A stretch of DNA of 64,000 nt from Methylobacillus glycogenes JCM 2850 (GTDB lineage: Bacteria > Pseudomonadota > Gammaproteobacteria > Burkholderiales > Methylophilaceae). The translations under genes were made by a program, and so were the position numbers. Below the pieces are notes generated by a model that saw only the letters and a list, made by a program, of their open reading frames with translations, had not been told where the DNA came from and ran no database searches. Positions 29,019 through 37,923 of the stretch are shown here, piece after piece. The number at the start of each line of letters is the position of its first letter. The first letter of the stretch is position 1. Location of the stretch: NCBI RefSeq assembly GCF_000617925.1, contig NZ_BAMT01000003.1, forward strand, positions 164,480-228,479, read 5' to 3'.

Positions 29019-29675
29019 TTATTCCCGTGCCTGTAAGGCCTTCCAGCCCAAATCCTTCATGCACAGCAGCAGGCCGCGCGTCGCCTTGGCGGTCTTGCCT
29101 GTCATATCTGGTGCGTGCGCTGGGCCTAGCTTGGCCACGCATTGATCCATATCCGCTTTCAGACCATCGGCTCCCTTGCCTATCTTCCACCAGGAGCTCA
29201 CCAGGAAGATGTCCATGGGGTCTGTCACTTTCTTTTCTGCTTTATTTTTAGCTGAATTTTCTCCAGGTTTTCTCGCCTGTGCTGCACTGTCTGGGGTAGT
29301 GTTGCCAGTCCCAGGGTTGCCAGTCTCCGTCACACTCACAGTGCTGCTATTTGAGCTGTTCTTTACGCTGCTGGCAGGGGCGGGCGTGTCTTCGCTCACT
29401 GCCTTGCCTGCGCTTCTGTAGTCGTGCTGGAAAGAGGCCTGTATCACCGGGTCTTCATCATCCAGCGCCTCCTGCGGGTTGTGATAAATCCAGCCATTTT
29501 GTTCCATGCATTGCCCCAGCGCCGTTTCTGAAGATGTGTGCTGGCATTGCTGTTTGGCTTGCTCCAGATCGCGCGCGCTGGCACCACGTTTATAGGCAAA
29601 TTCCCCACCACAGCCTGCCAGTAACAAGCTGCTGGTCAGCACTATAGATAGGGTTTTTTCGGCGGTTTTCTTCAT
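29019..29675 (-). CDS. Hypothetical lipoprotein
   Basis: 218 residues. The signal peptide ends in the lipobox L-L-A-G-C (Cys22). The mature part has a cysteine-containing N-terminal domain (Q-C-Q-H-T-S, G-Q-C-M-E-Q-N-G-W-I-Y), a disordered Ser/Thr/Asn/Pro linker (~residues 95-145) and a C-terminal domain with D-Q-C-V-A-K-L-G and L-L-C-M-K-D-L-G-W. The two ends resemble each other (C...C-M-x-x-x-G-W), suggesting an internal duplication of a small disulfide motif. Family not recognised. Confidence 0.7.
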   Translation of the reverse strand: MKKTAEKTLSIVLTSSLLLAGCGGEFAYKRGASARDLEQAKQQCQHTSSETALGQCMEQNGWIYHNPQEALDDEDPVIQASFQHDYRSAGKAVSEDTPAPASSVKNSSNSSTVSVTETGNPGTGNTTPDSAAQARKPGENSAKNKAEKKVTDPMDIFLVSSWWKIGKGADGLKADMDQCVAKLGPAHAPDMTGKTAKATRGLLLCMKDLGWKALQARE

Positions 29676-29889
29676 GGTTTTGAGCTTTCAGGCTTTGCCT
29701 GCCTATACAGAGGACAGGGCGAAAGTACCACGCCAACTCCAGATGTCATGTACGCAATATGACGTATTTAAGCCTAGCCCTGCCGTGGCTAATCTAGCAA
29801 CACGAAAGAGCGAGGGTGTTTCCAGCGTTCCAGTGATTGCAGTCGGTACTACACGGTTTTTGGTGAAACTTAAATAAAGGGGTAAGGAA

Positions 29890-31044
29890 ATGAAATTCAA
29901 GATGAAGAAGTGTGCTGTGTTGGTGGCGCTGGCAGCTTCTGCTGCGCTGCCATCCATGAGCACACAGGCCGCAGGCACTATCACCTTCGGTGAAGATAAG
30001 TCCCTGAGCATAGGCTTGGGCATACGCACTGCATTCACCAGTGTCGAGGATGCAGCGCCAAATGGCAACTCCCGCTCCAAGGATTTTGATGTGGATGATG
30101 CGCGTATCTACATCAACGCTTCATTCAACAAATACATCAAGGGTACGTTCAATACCTTTACCACCACCAACTCGGCTGACGGCCAGGACAGCATCCGCAC
30201 GCTGGACGCCTATCTGCAATTTGAATTCATGGATGAATTCAATATCTGGATGGGTCAATTGCTGCCTCCAACCGACCGTGCCAATCTGGATGGTCCGTTC
30301 TACCTGAATGCCTGGTCTTACCCTGGCGTGGTATCGCGTTACCAGAACAAGTTCGTCGGTCGTGATATCGGCGTGACGCTCTGGGGTAAGTTGCTGGACA
30401 AGCACCTAGTTTACTCCTTCGGTGCTTACGAAGGTAACCGTGCTTCTTCCTTCAATGGCAATAGCGCACTCAACCCCAATCGTTCCGACAACCTGATGTA
30501 CAGCGGTCGTGTGCAGTATGACTTCTGGGATGCAGGTAACGACCCCGCTTACTACACCAGCAGCACTTACTACGGTAAGGATGTGCTCTCTATCGCCCTG
30601 GTCGGAATGTACCAGAAGGATGCTGTAGGCCAGGTTGGTGCTAGCGATGACTACCTCGCTTACAACATTGATGCCCTGCTGGAGAAGAAATTCACCGCTG
30701 GCGTGCTCAACGTTGAAGGCGCTGCTTACAAGTACGACTTCAGCAAGACCGCAGTTAACTCCGATGCCGCAGGCGCCAAGTCCGGCAAGGCTTACCTCGG
30801 CCTGGTTTCCTGGCTGTTCCCTGATGTTGTGGGTTGGGGCAAGTTCCAGCCGTATGCACGCTACCAGAAGTTCAGCGCGGATAGCGGCACCTTGTTCAAC
30901 CCTGATGTTAAAGAGTACGACCTGGGCCTGAACTACATCATCGACGGTCATAACGCGCGTATCAGCACCGTCTACACCAAGACCAAGACTGAAGGCATCA
31001 GCGATATCGACAAGTTCACCGTCGGTTTGCAGTTGCAGTTCTAG
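29890..31044 (+). CDS. fmdC: FmdC-type outer-membrane porin for short-chain amides and urea
   Basis: 384 residues; start fixed by GGGGTAAGGAA. Signal peptide to about residue 27 (T-Q-A-A). The mature protein is a beta-barrel with alternating strands, conserved D-D-A-R-I-Y-I-N-A-S and a C-terminal F-T-V-G-L-Q-L-Q-F ending in phenylalanine, required for barrel assembly. FmdC of Methylophilus methylotrophus is a porin induced with formamidase; the gene order here (porin, formamidase, fmdB) is the same. It admits amides and urea to the periplasm for FmdD. First gene of the nitrogen cluster; strong codon bias indicates high expression. Confidence 0.88.
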   Translation: MKFKMKKCAVLVALAASAALPSMSTQAAGTITFGEDKSLSIGLGIRTAFTSVEDAAPNGNSRSKDFDVDDARIYINASFNKYIKGTFNTFTTTNSADGQDSIRTLDAYLQFEFMDEFNIWMGQLLPPTDRANLDGPFYLNAWSYPGVVSRYQNKFVGRDIGVTLWGKLLDKHLVYSFGAYEGNRASSFNGNSALNPNRSDNLMYSGRVQYDFWDAGNDPAYYTSSTYYGKDVLSIALVGMYQKDAVGQVGASDDYLAYNIDALLEKKFTAGVLNVEGAAYKYDFSKTAVNSDAAGAKSGKAYLGLVSWLFPDVVGWGKFQPYARYQKFSADSGTLFNPDVKEYDLGLNYIIDGHNARISTVYTKTKTEGISDIDKFTVGLQLQF

Positions 31045-31050
31045 TAGGGG

Positions 31051-31080
31051 GATGGCCGCCATCTCTGCATGGTGGCCATC
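31051..31080 (+). terminator. Strong stem-loop between fmdC and fmdA
   Basis: 12-bp stem (GATGGCCGCCAT / ATGGTGGCCATC, one G-U pair) with loop CTCTGC, 6 bp after the fmdC stop and without a T-run. More likely an mRNA stabiliser or partial attenuator than a full terminator. Confidence 0.6.
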
Positions 31081-31110
31081 GCAAGTTATTTAGTGATAGG
31101 AGAAGCATAG

Positions 31111-32332
31111 ATGAAAACATTGATTAAGCTGGATTTCGATAAGCCAGCCTGGGAACAGGACGGTCAAATCCATAACCGCTGGCACCCTGATCTGCCATGG
31201 TGGCCATGGTCAAGCCCGGTGACGAGTTCCGCGTCGAGTGTATGGATTGGACTGGTGGTCAGATTGGCAACAACGACAGCGCCAATGACATCCGTGACGT
31301 AGACCTGCTGCAGGTGCATTACCTGAGCGGCCCGATTGGCGTAGAAGGTGCCGAGCCAGGTGACCTGATGGTGGTGGACATTCTGGATGTTGGCACCCTG
31401 CAAGATCAGCAATGGGGCTTCAACGGCCTGTTCGACAAGAACAATGGCGGCGGTTTCCTTACCGATCACTATCCGGAAGCCTCCAAGACCATCTGGGATT
31501 TCCACGGTATTTACACTTCTTCACGCCACGTTCCTAACGTCAAGTTCGCCGGCATCATGCACCCCGGTTTGATCGGCTGCCTGCCATCACGTGAACTGCT
31601 AGATAAGTGGAACAAGCGTGAAGCTGACCTGATTGCCACCGACCTGAGCGTGTGCCAGCGCTGGCCTTGCCACCTAATGAAAAAGCCGCCGTCATGGGCC
31701 GCCTGCAGGGTGAAGCAGCAGTGGCTGCTGCCAAGGAAGGCGCACGTACCGTGCCGCCACGTGATCACGGTGGCAACTGCGATATCAAGAACCTCACCAA
31801 GGGTTCGAAGATTTTCTTCCCGGTCTACGTCAAGGACGGTGGCCTCTCTATGGGTGACCTGCACTTCTCCCAGGGTGATGGCGAAATCACCTTCTGCGGT
31901 GCGATTGAAATGGCGGGTTACCTCGATATCAAGGTTTCCCTGATCAAGGACGGCGTCAAGAAATACGGCATCAAGAACCCCTTGTTCCAGCCTAGCCCAT
32001 TGACCCCTAACTACCGTGACTTCCTGGTGTTTGAAGGTATCTCGGTGGATGAGCAGGGCAAGCAGCACTACCTCGATGTGCAAGTGGCTTACCGTCAGGC
32101 CTGCCTCAACGCCATTGAATACCTGAAGAAGTTTGGTTACAGCGGCGAACAAGCAGTTTCCATCCTCGGTACTGCGCCAGTTGAAGCGCATATCAGCGGT
32201 GTGGTCGATATTCCTAACGCCTGCGCCACTCTTTGGCTGCCAACCGAGATCTTCGATTTCGACCTCAAGCCGAATGCCAATGGCCCGGTCAAGATCATCA
32301 CCGGCGATGTTGATGTTGCCAAGACTTCCTGA
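31111..32332 (+). CDS. fmdA: Formamidase FmdA; two indels near 31197 and 31643
   Basis: Converts formamide (and slowly other short amides) to formate and ammonia in the cytoplasm. The reading frame breaks twice. Restoring one base at each site (P-M-V-A-M-V-K-P-G-D-E-F; T-D-P-E-R-V-P-A-L) gives 407 residues, the length known for the Methylophilus enzyme. Diagnostic blocks are M-D-W-T-G-G-Q-I-G-N-N-D-S-A-N-D-I, KFAGIMHPGLIGCLPS, HGGNCDIKNLTKGSK and G-D-L-H-F-S-Q-G-D-G-E. GATAGGAGAAG precedes the ATG. Conservation continues through both breaks, so I judge the gene functional and the breaks to be sequence errors. Confidence 0.92.
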
Positions 32333-32365
32333 GTGTTTGATTTAAAAGCTTAAAGGGGAATAGCC

Positions 32366-32722
32366 ATGCCTATGTATGAATACAGATGTGATGCCTGCGG
32401 TGTGTTTGCCGCAATGGGAAAAATGAGTACCTCCAGCGAGCCGACAGCATGTCCGGATTGCAATGAACTGAGCGAACGCATTCTTTCCGCACCACGCCTG
32501 GCCATTCTGGGCACGGCGCAACGAAGTGCGCATGAACGCAACGAGAAATCTGCCCATGAACCGTGCTGCCCGCCGCTCCAGCTGCGGTTGCACTGGGGGA
32601 CATACCTGCGGTTCTTCCGCCACTTCAAAGAAAGCTGCTCAGGGAAGTAAGGCCAAAGAGGAGGAAGCCTATTGCAGATGCAAACCAAGAAAACAGCCCG
32701 CCCCTGGATGCTTGGACATTAG
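32366..32722 (+). CDS. fmdB: FmdB zinc-ribbon regulatory protein; probably two indels
   Basis: The N-terminus MPMYEYRCDACG with the second pair C-P-D-C is the FmdB zinc ribbon. FmdB was proposed as a positive regulator of the formamidase operon. The frame is displaced near 32561 (HEP then R-A-A-R-R-S-S-C-G-C-T-G-G-H-T-C-G) and again near 32640-32670, returning to the first frame for the ending QMQTKKTARPWMLGH. Without the shifts a 94-residue product with an aberrant tail is read. The exact site and sign of the two shifts is uncertain. Two further cysteine pairs in the centre suggest a second metal site. Confidence 0.75.
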
Positions 32723-32824
32723 GGGTATTCAGCATCACGCGATGACTGCGTTGCGCCTCCTTGCCGTACCCACTTGTACTGTCTGCGTCGGCGCGCCTTG
32801 TCCTCACGTAATGCTGAACATCCC
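32723..32824. repeat. Long hairpin repeat, copy A (after fmdB)
   Basis: Begins at the base after the fmdB stop. Outer stem TTCAGCATCACG pairs with CGTAATGCTGAA (11 of 12); middle stem GCGCC / GGCGC; inner stem GTAC / GTAC. Conserved single strands TCCTTGCC and TGTCTGCGTC surround the inner stem. A 20-bp tandem duplication (ATGCTGAACATCCCAGGGCA and variant) follows. Confidence 0.75.
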
Positions 32825-32908
32825 AGGGCAATGCTGAGCATCCCAGGATTGGCTAGGAAACCGTTTCAAATTTTTATCTTTTGCAGTGATTTTTTCAGGA
32901 GAAATCTG

Positions 32909-34150
32909 ATGAGTAACAAGACTAGACGCCAGTTCATTACCAAGACCGGTGCCCTCATGGGTGCCATGCTGGCAGCAGGTATTATTTCTGGTAGCGCCTT
33001 TGCTGCTGACACTTCAACTGCCAAGGTCAACACTACTGGCCTGGCTGTGACAGACAAAGTGGTTAAGGTCGGTATTCTGCACTCATCCACAGGCACCATG
33101 GCCATCAGTGAAACTGGCTCTATCCAGGCTGAAAAGCTGGCGATTGCGCAGATCAATGCCATGGGTGGTGTGCTGGGTCGCAAGATTGAAATCATTCAAG
33201 AAGACGGCGCCAGTGACTGGCCGACTTTCGCTGAAAAATCCAAGAAGCTGCTGGAAAAAGACAAGGTAGCCACCGTATTCGGCTGCTGGACTTCTGCTTC
33301 CCGTAAGGCGGTGCTGCCAGTGTTTGAGAAGGACAATGGCCTGCTGTTCTACCCAACTTTCTATGAAGGTCTGGAGCAATCCAAGAACGTGTTCTACACA
33401 GGTCAAGAAGCTACCCAACAGATTCTTGCTGGTCTGGACTGGATTGCCAAGGAAAAGAAGGCCAAGACTTTCTACCTGATTGGCTCTGACTACATCTGGC
33501 CACGTACATCCATGAAGATCGCTCGTAAGCACATTGAGCAGCATCTGGGTGGCAAGGTGGTGGGTGAAGAGTACATCGCCCTGGGTGATACCCAGTTCGG
33601 TTCTGTGATCAACAAGATCAAGCTGAAGAAGCCTGATGTGATTTACGCCGCTGTGGTGGGTGGTAGTAACGTGGCCTGGTTCAAGCAGTTGAACGCCGCT
33701 GGCCTCAACTCCAAGAAGCAAAACATGCTGACCATCTCCGTGACTGAGGACGAAGTTCTGGGCATTGGTGGTGAGAACCTGGAAGGCTTCTACTCTGCAA
33801 TGAAGTACTTCCAAAGCCTGAAGAACGCCAACAACGAGAAGTTCGTTGCTGAGTTCAAGAAGATGTGCCCCAAGTCTGTGATTGGCGATGTGACTCAAGC
33901 TGCTTACCTTGGCCCATGGCTGTGGAAGGCTGCGGTTGAGCGTGCTGGTAGCTTCGATGTAGATAAGGCTGCTGCTGCACTGCCAGGCTACGAGTTGAAG
34001 GAAGCACCAGAAGGCTACGTCAAGGTTGATCCTAACCACCACTTGGAAAGCAAGCTGCGCGTTGGTAAGTGGCGTGCTGATGGTCAGGCTGAAGTGGTTT
34101 ACGAGTCTGAGCTGATCAAACCAGATCCGTTCCCAAAAGGTTATCAATAA
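32909..34150 (+). CDS. fmdD: FmdD/UrtA periplasmic binding protein for urea and short amides
   Basis: 413 residues from the ATG at 32909 (CAGGAGA upstream). The leader TRRQFITKTGALMGAM has a twin-arginine motif, suggesting Tat export of the folded protein. The mature part is a type I periplasmic receptor of the amide/urea branch: VKVGILHSSTGTMAISE at its start, then GGVLGRKIEIIQEDGASDW, TVFGCWTSASRKAVLPVFE and GLLFYPTFYEGLEQSKNVFY. FmdD of M. methylotrophus binds both urea and short-chain amides. Strong codon bias implies abundant expression. Supplies FmdEF-UrtDE. Confidence 0.93.
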   Translation: MSNKTRRQFITKTGALMGAMLAAGIISGSAFAADTSTAKVNTTGLAVTDKVVKVGILHSSTGTMAISETGSIQAEKLAIAQINAMGGVLGRKIEIIQEDGASDWPTFAEKSKKLLEKDKVATVFGCWTSASRKAVLPVFEKDNGLLFYPTFYEGLEQSKNVFYTGQEATQQILAGLDWIAKEKKAKTFYLIGSDYIWPRTSMKIARKHIEQHLGGKVVGEEYIALGDTQFGSVINKIKLKKPDVIYAAVVGGSNVAWFKQLNAAGLNSKKQNMLTISVTEDEVLGIGGENLEGFYSAMKYFQSLKNANNEKFVAEFKKMCPKSVIGDVTQAAYLGPWLWKAAVERAGSFDVDKAAAALPGYELKEAPEGYVKVDPNHHLESKLRVGKWRADGQAEVVYESELIKPDPFPKGYQ

Positions 34151-34202
34151 GAGCGTTACAAATCAGCGCGTTAGCATAAGCGCTTGATGTGAGATGCAAG
34201 CG

Positions 34203-34232
34203 CCACGACAGCCCCACTTGGGGTTGTTGTGG
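34203..34232 (+). terminator. Stem-loop between fmdD and fmdE (attenuator-like)
   Basis: 13-bp stem (CCACGACAGCCCC / GGGGTTGTTGTGG, two G-U pairs) with loop ACTT and no T-run. The position after a binding-protein gene is typical of a processing or stabilising hairpin that favours receptor over permease. Confidence 0.6.
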
Positions 34233-34295
34233 TGTGCAGCAGCGTAGTTGCAACAACAGCATTCAAATCTGTAAGTAAAAGGCTGGAGGCCGATT

Positions 34296-35212
34296 ATGTT
34301 TGATTATTCAATGGCAGAGATAGGCAATATCGTTGTCATGCAGGCTTTCTCGGGGTTAAGCCTGTTCAGTGTTCTTCTGCTGATGGCTCTTGGCCTCGCG
34401 ATCATCTTTGGGCAGATGGGCGTGATCAATATGGCCCATGGTGAGTTCATGGCGATTGGTGCCTACACCACGGTGTTTCTTTCCAAGGTGGCCGAAACTT
34501 ACGGCATTGTTAATTACTATTTCCTGTTCGCGATTGTCGCGGCCTTTATTATCGCCTTCATCATAGGCTACCTGGTCGAGTTTGCGCTGATACGGCACTT
34601 GTACAAGCGGCCACTCGATACACTGCTGGCCACCTGGGGGTTAAGCCTGGTGATGCAGCAGATCTTCCGTTCCACCTTTGGCGCCAAGGAAGTCAGCGCC
34701 GTGTTGCCAGAATGGCTCATGGGTTCCTTCCAGCTACACCGGATATCGATATCCCGGTCAACGGCGTCTTCGTGCTGGTGCTGGCCGCTGTGGTCACGCT
34801 GGGTGTGTTCATCTTTATGTTCCGCTCACGCTGGGGTCTGCGTGTGCGTGCCACGGTGCAAAACCGCGTAATGGCGGGTGCAGTGGGCATTAATACCAAG
34901 AAAGTGGATAGGGTGACCTTCGCGCTGGGCTGCGGTATTGCCGGTGTGGCAGGTGCTGCCTTCACCACCATTGCCTCCACTGGCCCCACCACAGGTTCGC
35001 TGTATATCGTCGATAGCTTTATGGTGGTCGTGTTCGGTGGTGCAGCCAGCATCCTCGGTACTATCGCCTCCGCCTTCGGCATTGCTCAGGCGCAATCCAT
35101 CCTGCAGTTCTTCATGACCAGCTCCATGGGCAAGGTCGCGACCCTGATGGTGATTGTAGGCATCTTGATGATGCGTCCTGAAGGCCTGTTTGCATCCAAA
35201 GTACGTAAGTAA
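34296..35212 (+). CDS. fmdE: FmdE/UrtB branched-chain-type ABC permease; one indel near 34735
   Basis: 305 residues once one base is restored near 34735 (F-Q-L-T-P-D-I-D-I-P-V-N-G in the repaired frame). A LivH-type permease with about eight membrane helices. The family opening G-L-A-I-I-F-G-Q-M-G-V-I-N-M-A-H-G-E-F and later N-R-V-M-A-G-A-V-G-I-N (cytoplasmic coupling loop) are present. With FmdF it forms the channel for urea and short amides delivered by FmdD. Separated from fmdD by 145 bp with a hairpin, and from fmdF by 11 bp. Confidence 0.92.
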
Positions 35213-35223
35213 GGGGAACCACA

Positions 35224-36408
35224 ATGAGCGATACACTCAACAAAATACTAGGCGGGAAACAAGGCGCAATCGGCCTTGCCATCCTGGCCGCCTTTATCCT
35301 GGTGGTGCTGCCACTAGGGCTGGATCCCTTCCGTCTGGGCCTGATAGGCAAATATCTCACCTACGCCTTCGTCGCAGTCAGCCTGGTGCTGCTGTGGGGT
35401 AATGGCGGCATCCTGAGTCTGGGGCAGGGCATCTTCTTCGGTCTGGGGGGCTACGCCATGGCCATGTTCCTCAAGCTCGAAGCTTCAGACCCGGTCAGTA
35501 CCGCAATTCAGTCCACACCTGGTATTCCTGACTTTATGGACTGGAACCAGCTCACGGCCTTGCCATGGTTCTGGGAGCCGTTCAAGAGCTTGCCGTTGAC
35601 CATCATCGCCATCCTCGTGATTCCGTCGCTGTTTGCCTTCATCATCGGTTACGCCATGTTCAAGCGTAGAGTGGGTGGGGTGTACTTTGCGATCATCACC
35701 CAGGCAATTGCGCTGATTCTTTCCATCCTCATCATCGGTCAACAAGGTTACACAGGTGGCGTCAACGGCATCACTGACTTGAAGACTGTGCTGGGCTGGG
35801 ATATCCGCACCGAGAACGCCAAGTATGTGCTGTACTACCTCAATGCGGCGCTGCTGATAGGCTGCATCTTGCTGTCGCGCTATGTGCTCTCCAGCAAGTT
35901 CGGCATGCTGCTGCTGGCGATGCGCGACAAGGAAGAGCGCGTGCGCTTCTCCGGTTATGACGTCTCCAACTTCAAGATCTTCATCTTCTGCCTGGCAGCC
36001 ATGATCTCGGCCATAGGTGGTGCGATGTTCACCTTGCAGGTCGGCTTTATGTCGCCATCCTTCATCGGCATCGTGCCTTCGATTGAAATGGTGATCTTTG
36101 CTGCAGTGGGTGGCCGCATGTCCCTGATAGGCGCGGTGTATGGCACCTTGCTGGTTAACTTCGGCAAGACCATGTTCTCCGAAACCTACCCAGAACTGTG
36201 GTTGTTCCTCATGGGTGGCCTGTTTATCGCCGTAGTGATGTTCTTCCCCAACGGTTTGGCTGGTCTCTACGAGAAATATGCCCAACGCGTGCCTTTCCTG
36301 CGCAAATTGGCTGCAGAAACACCGAAAGAAAAGCAGGCAGACGCTGTGCCAGTCACACCAGTGACCGCCACGCCAGTTGATACCAAGGAAGCAGGGGTGC
36401 AAGCATGA
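35224..36408 (+). CDS. fmdF: FmdF/UrtC branched-chain-type ABC permease
   Basis: 394 residues, uninterrupted. LivM-type permease: L-L-W-G-N-G-G-I-L-S-L-G-Q-G, then G-G-V-N-G-I-T-D-L (UrtC signature), and the coupling loop M-R-D-K-E-E-R-V-R-F-S-G-Y-D-V. Ten or so membrane helices. The C-terminal 30 residues are rich in Pro, Thr and Val and probably disordered. Its stop overlaps the urtD start by 4 bp, so the two are translationally coupled. Confidence 0.93.
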   Translation: MSDTLNKILGGKQGAIGLAILAAFILVVLPLGLDPFRLGLIGKYLTYAFVAVSLVLLWGNGGILSLGQGIFFGLGGYAMAMFLKLEASDPVSTAIQSTPGIPDFMDWNQLTALPWFWEPFKSLPLTIIAILVIPSLFAFIIGYAMFKRRVGGVYFAIITQAIALILSILIIGQQGYTGGVNGITDLKTVLGWDIRTENAKYVLYYLNAALLIGCILLSRYVLSSKFGMLLLAMRDKEERVRFSGYDVSNFKIFIFCLAAMISAIGGAMFTLQVGFMSPSFIGIVPSIEMVIFAAVGGRMSLIGAVYGTLLVNFGKTMFSETYPELWLFLMGGLFIAVVMFFPNGLAGLYEKYAQRVPFLRKLAAETPKEKQADAVPVTPVTATPVDTKEAGVQA

Positions 36409-37148
36409 GTAATACCGATTTCGTACTGGCTATCGAAGACCTGACCGTTTCCTTTGACGGATTCAAGGCAGTCGACAAGCTCAATATGTACATAGACAAA
36501 AACGAGCTACGTGTGGTGATAGGCCCCAATGGCGCGGGCAAGACGACGGTGCTGGACCTGATCTGCGGCAAGACCAAATCCACCGCAGGCTCCATCAAGT
36601 TCAAAAACCGTGAATTGACCAAGCTTTCCGAGCACGAAATTGTGCGTGCCGGGGTGGGGCGCAAGTTCCAGACCCCTTCCATCTACGAGAACCTCAGCGT
36701 TTACCAAAACCTGGAAGTCTCCTACCCCAAGGGCAGGGGCGTGTTTGGCAGCTTGTTCTTCAAGCGCAACGATGCGGTGGTGGCACAGGTGCACAAAATT
36801 GCACGTGAAATCATGCTGCAAGATTTTCTCGGCATGGAAGCCGCCTTGCTCAGTCACGGCCAGAAGCAATGGTTGGAGATAGGCATGCTGCTGATGCAAG
36901 ACCCTGAGCTCTTGATGCTGGATGAGCCAGTGGCGGGCATGAGCGCAAAGGAGCGCGATCAGACCGCAGAACTGCTCAACCGCATTTGCCAGAACCGCTC
37001 GGTGATTGTGATTGAACACGACATGGAATTCGTCAAGAAAATCGCACACAAGGTCACCGTGCTGCACCAGGGCAAGATATTGGCCGAAGGCGCGATGGAC
37101 AAAGTGCAAGCCAATGAAAAAGTGATTGAGGTCTATCTGGGGCATTAA
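36405..37148 (+). CDS. urtD: UrtD urea/amide ABC transporter ATPase
   Basis: 247 residues. Complete ATPase: Walker A GPNGAGKTT near residue 46, signature LLSHGQKQWLEIGML (the L-S-H-G-Q-K-Q-W-L-E-I-G-M form specific to UrtD), Walker B L-L-M-L-D-E-P, and switch histidine in V-I-E-H-D-M-E-F. It hydrolyses ATP to drive FmdE-FmdF. Overlaps fmdF by 4 bp. The original fmdDEF work covered receptor and permeases; this and the next gene supply the two ATPases. Confidence 0.94.
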   Translation: MSNTDFVLAIEDLTVSFDGFKAVDKLNMYIDKNELRVVIGPNGAGKTTVLDLICGKTKSTAGSIKFKNRELTKLSEHEIVRAGVGRKFQTPSIYENLSVYQNLEVSYPKGRGVFGSLFFKRNDAVVAQVHKIAREIMLQDFLGMEAALLSHGQKQWLEIGMLLMQDPELLMLDEPVAGMSAKERDQTAELLNRICQNRSVIVIEHDMEFVKKIAHKVTVLHQGKILAEGAMDKVQANEKVIEVYLGH

Positions 37149-37153
37149 GCACA

Positions 37154-37201
37154 GGCGTGGCTAGTCCACGCCCAGCATGGCGCGGCGGCAAGCCGCCGCG
37201 C
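37154..37201 (+). repeat. Two GC-rich hairpins between urtD and urtE
   Basis: GGCGTGG / CCACGCC (37154-37172), then a perfect 10-bp stem GCGCGGCGGC / GCCGCCGCGC with a 2-nt spacer (37180-37201). No T-run. They lie in an 85-bp gap where two ATPase genes are normally adjacent, and could set their relative expression. Confidence 0.6.
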
Positions 37202-37233
37202 ACCCAGACCATATTGCGATTAAAGGAAACAAC

Positions 37234-37922
37234 ATGATTGAAATTGAAGACCTGACAGTCAGCTACGGCCAAAGTGAAGTCATCCACGCATCAGCTTCAG
37301 CGCCGCCAAAAACGAAACATTAGCCATCATGGGCCGTAACGGCATGGGTAAAACCACCTTGTTCAAATCCCTGATGGGCATCTTGCCCAGCAAGAGCAAA
37401 AAAGCCCTGGTCGATGGCCAGGACATTGCTGGCCGTGAAACCTACCAGCGCGTGAATTCCGGCCTGGCCTATGTGCCACAAGGCCGTATGATCTTCCCCA
37501 CCATGACGGTGCAAGAGAATATAGAGACTGGCCTGGAAAAATCGGCGTCGAACAAGATTCCCGAAGATATCTATGCCTTGTTCCCCGTGCTGTATGACAT
37601 GCGCGGCCGCAAGGGTGGCAACCTCTCTGGAGGTCAACAGCAACAGCTGGCCATCGCCCGCGCGCTGGTCACCAACCCCAAGGTGCTGCTGCTGGATGAG
37701 CCTACCGAAGGTATCCAGCCTTCCATTATCAAGGACATTGCCAAGGTGCTGAATGAAATCCGCAAAATGCGCGAAATCACCATCATTGTTTCCGAGCAGG
37801 TGCTGAGCTTCACCATGGAAATTGCGGATCGCATTATCGTTATCGATAAGGGCAACTTCATCCATGAAAATAAGCGTAGCGAAGTAGACGCCGCGAAGAT
37901 TAAGGGCTATTTGTCGGTCTAA
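37234..37922 (+). CDS. urtE: UrtE urea/amide ABC transporter ATPase; one indel near 37288
   Basis: 229 residues when one G is restored near 37288 (V-I-H-G-I-S-F-S-A-A). Walker A GRNGMGKTT (G-x-N-G-M-G-K-T-T is typical of UrtE), Walker B L-L-L-L-D-E-P-T-E-G-I-Q-P-S, signature NLSGGQQQQLAIARAL, and a switch glutamine in I-I-V-S-E-Q-V, as usual for this subfamily. Start ATG 37234 follows AAAGGAAAC. Last gene of the transporter block; the next gene is 535 bp away beyond a split hairpin repeat. Confidence 0.93.
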
Positions 37923-37923
37923 T

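Noticed and set aside
29745..29763. Inverted repeat GTCAT-N9-ATGAC upstream of fmdC as an operator
   Set aside because: Arms of only five bases are expected by chance in a 200-bp gap, and no regulator with such a site is known for fmd genes.
31111..32332. Programmed frameshifting in fmdA, ureC and ureG
   Set aside because: No slippery heptamer with a downstream pseudoknot is seen at the breaks, the sites differ from gene to gene, and homologues use one continuous frame. Sequence error explains all cases.
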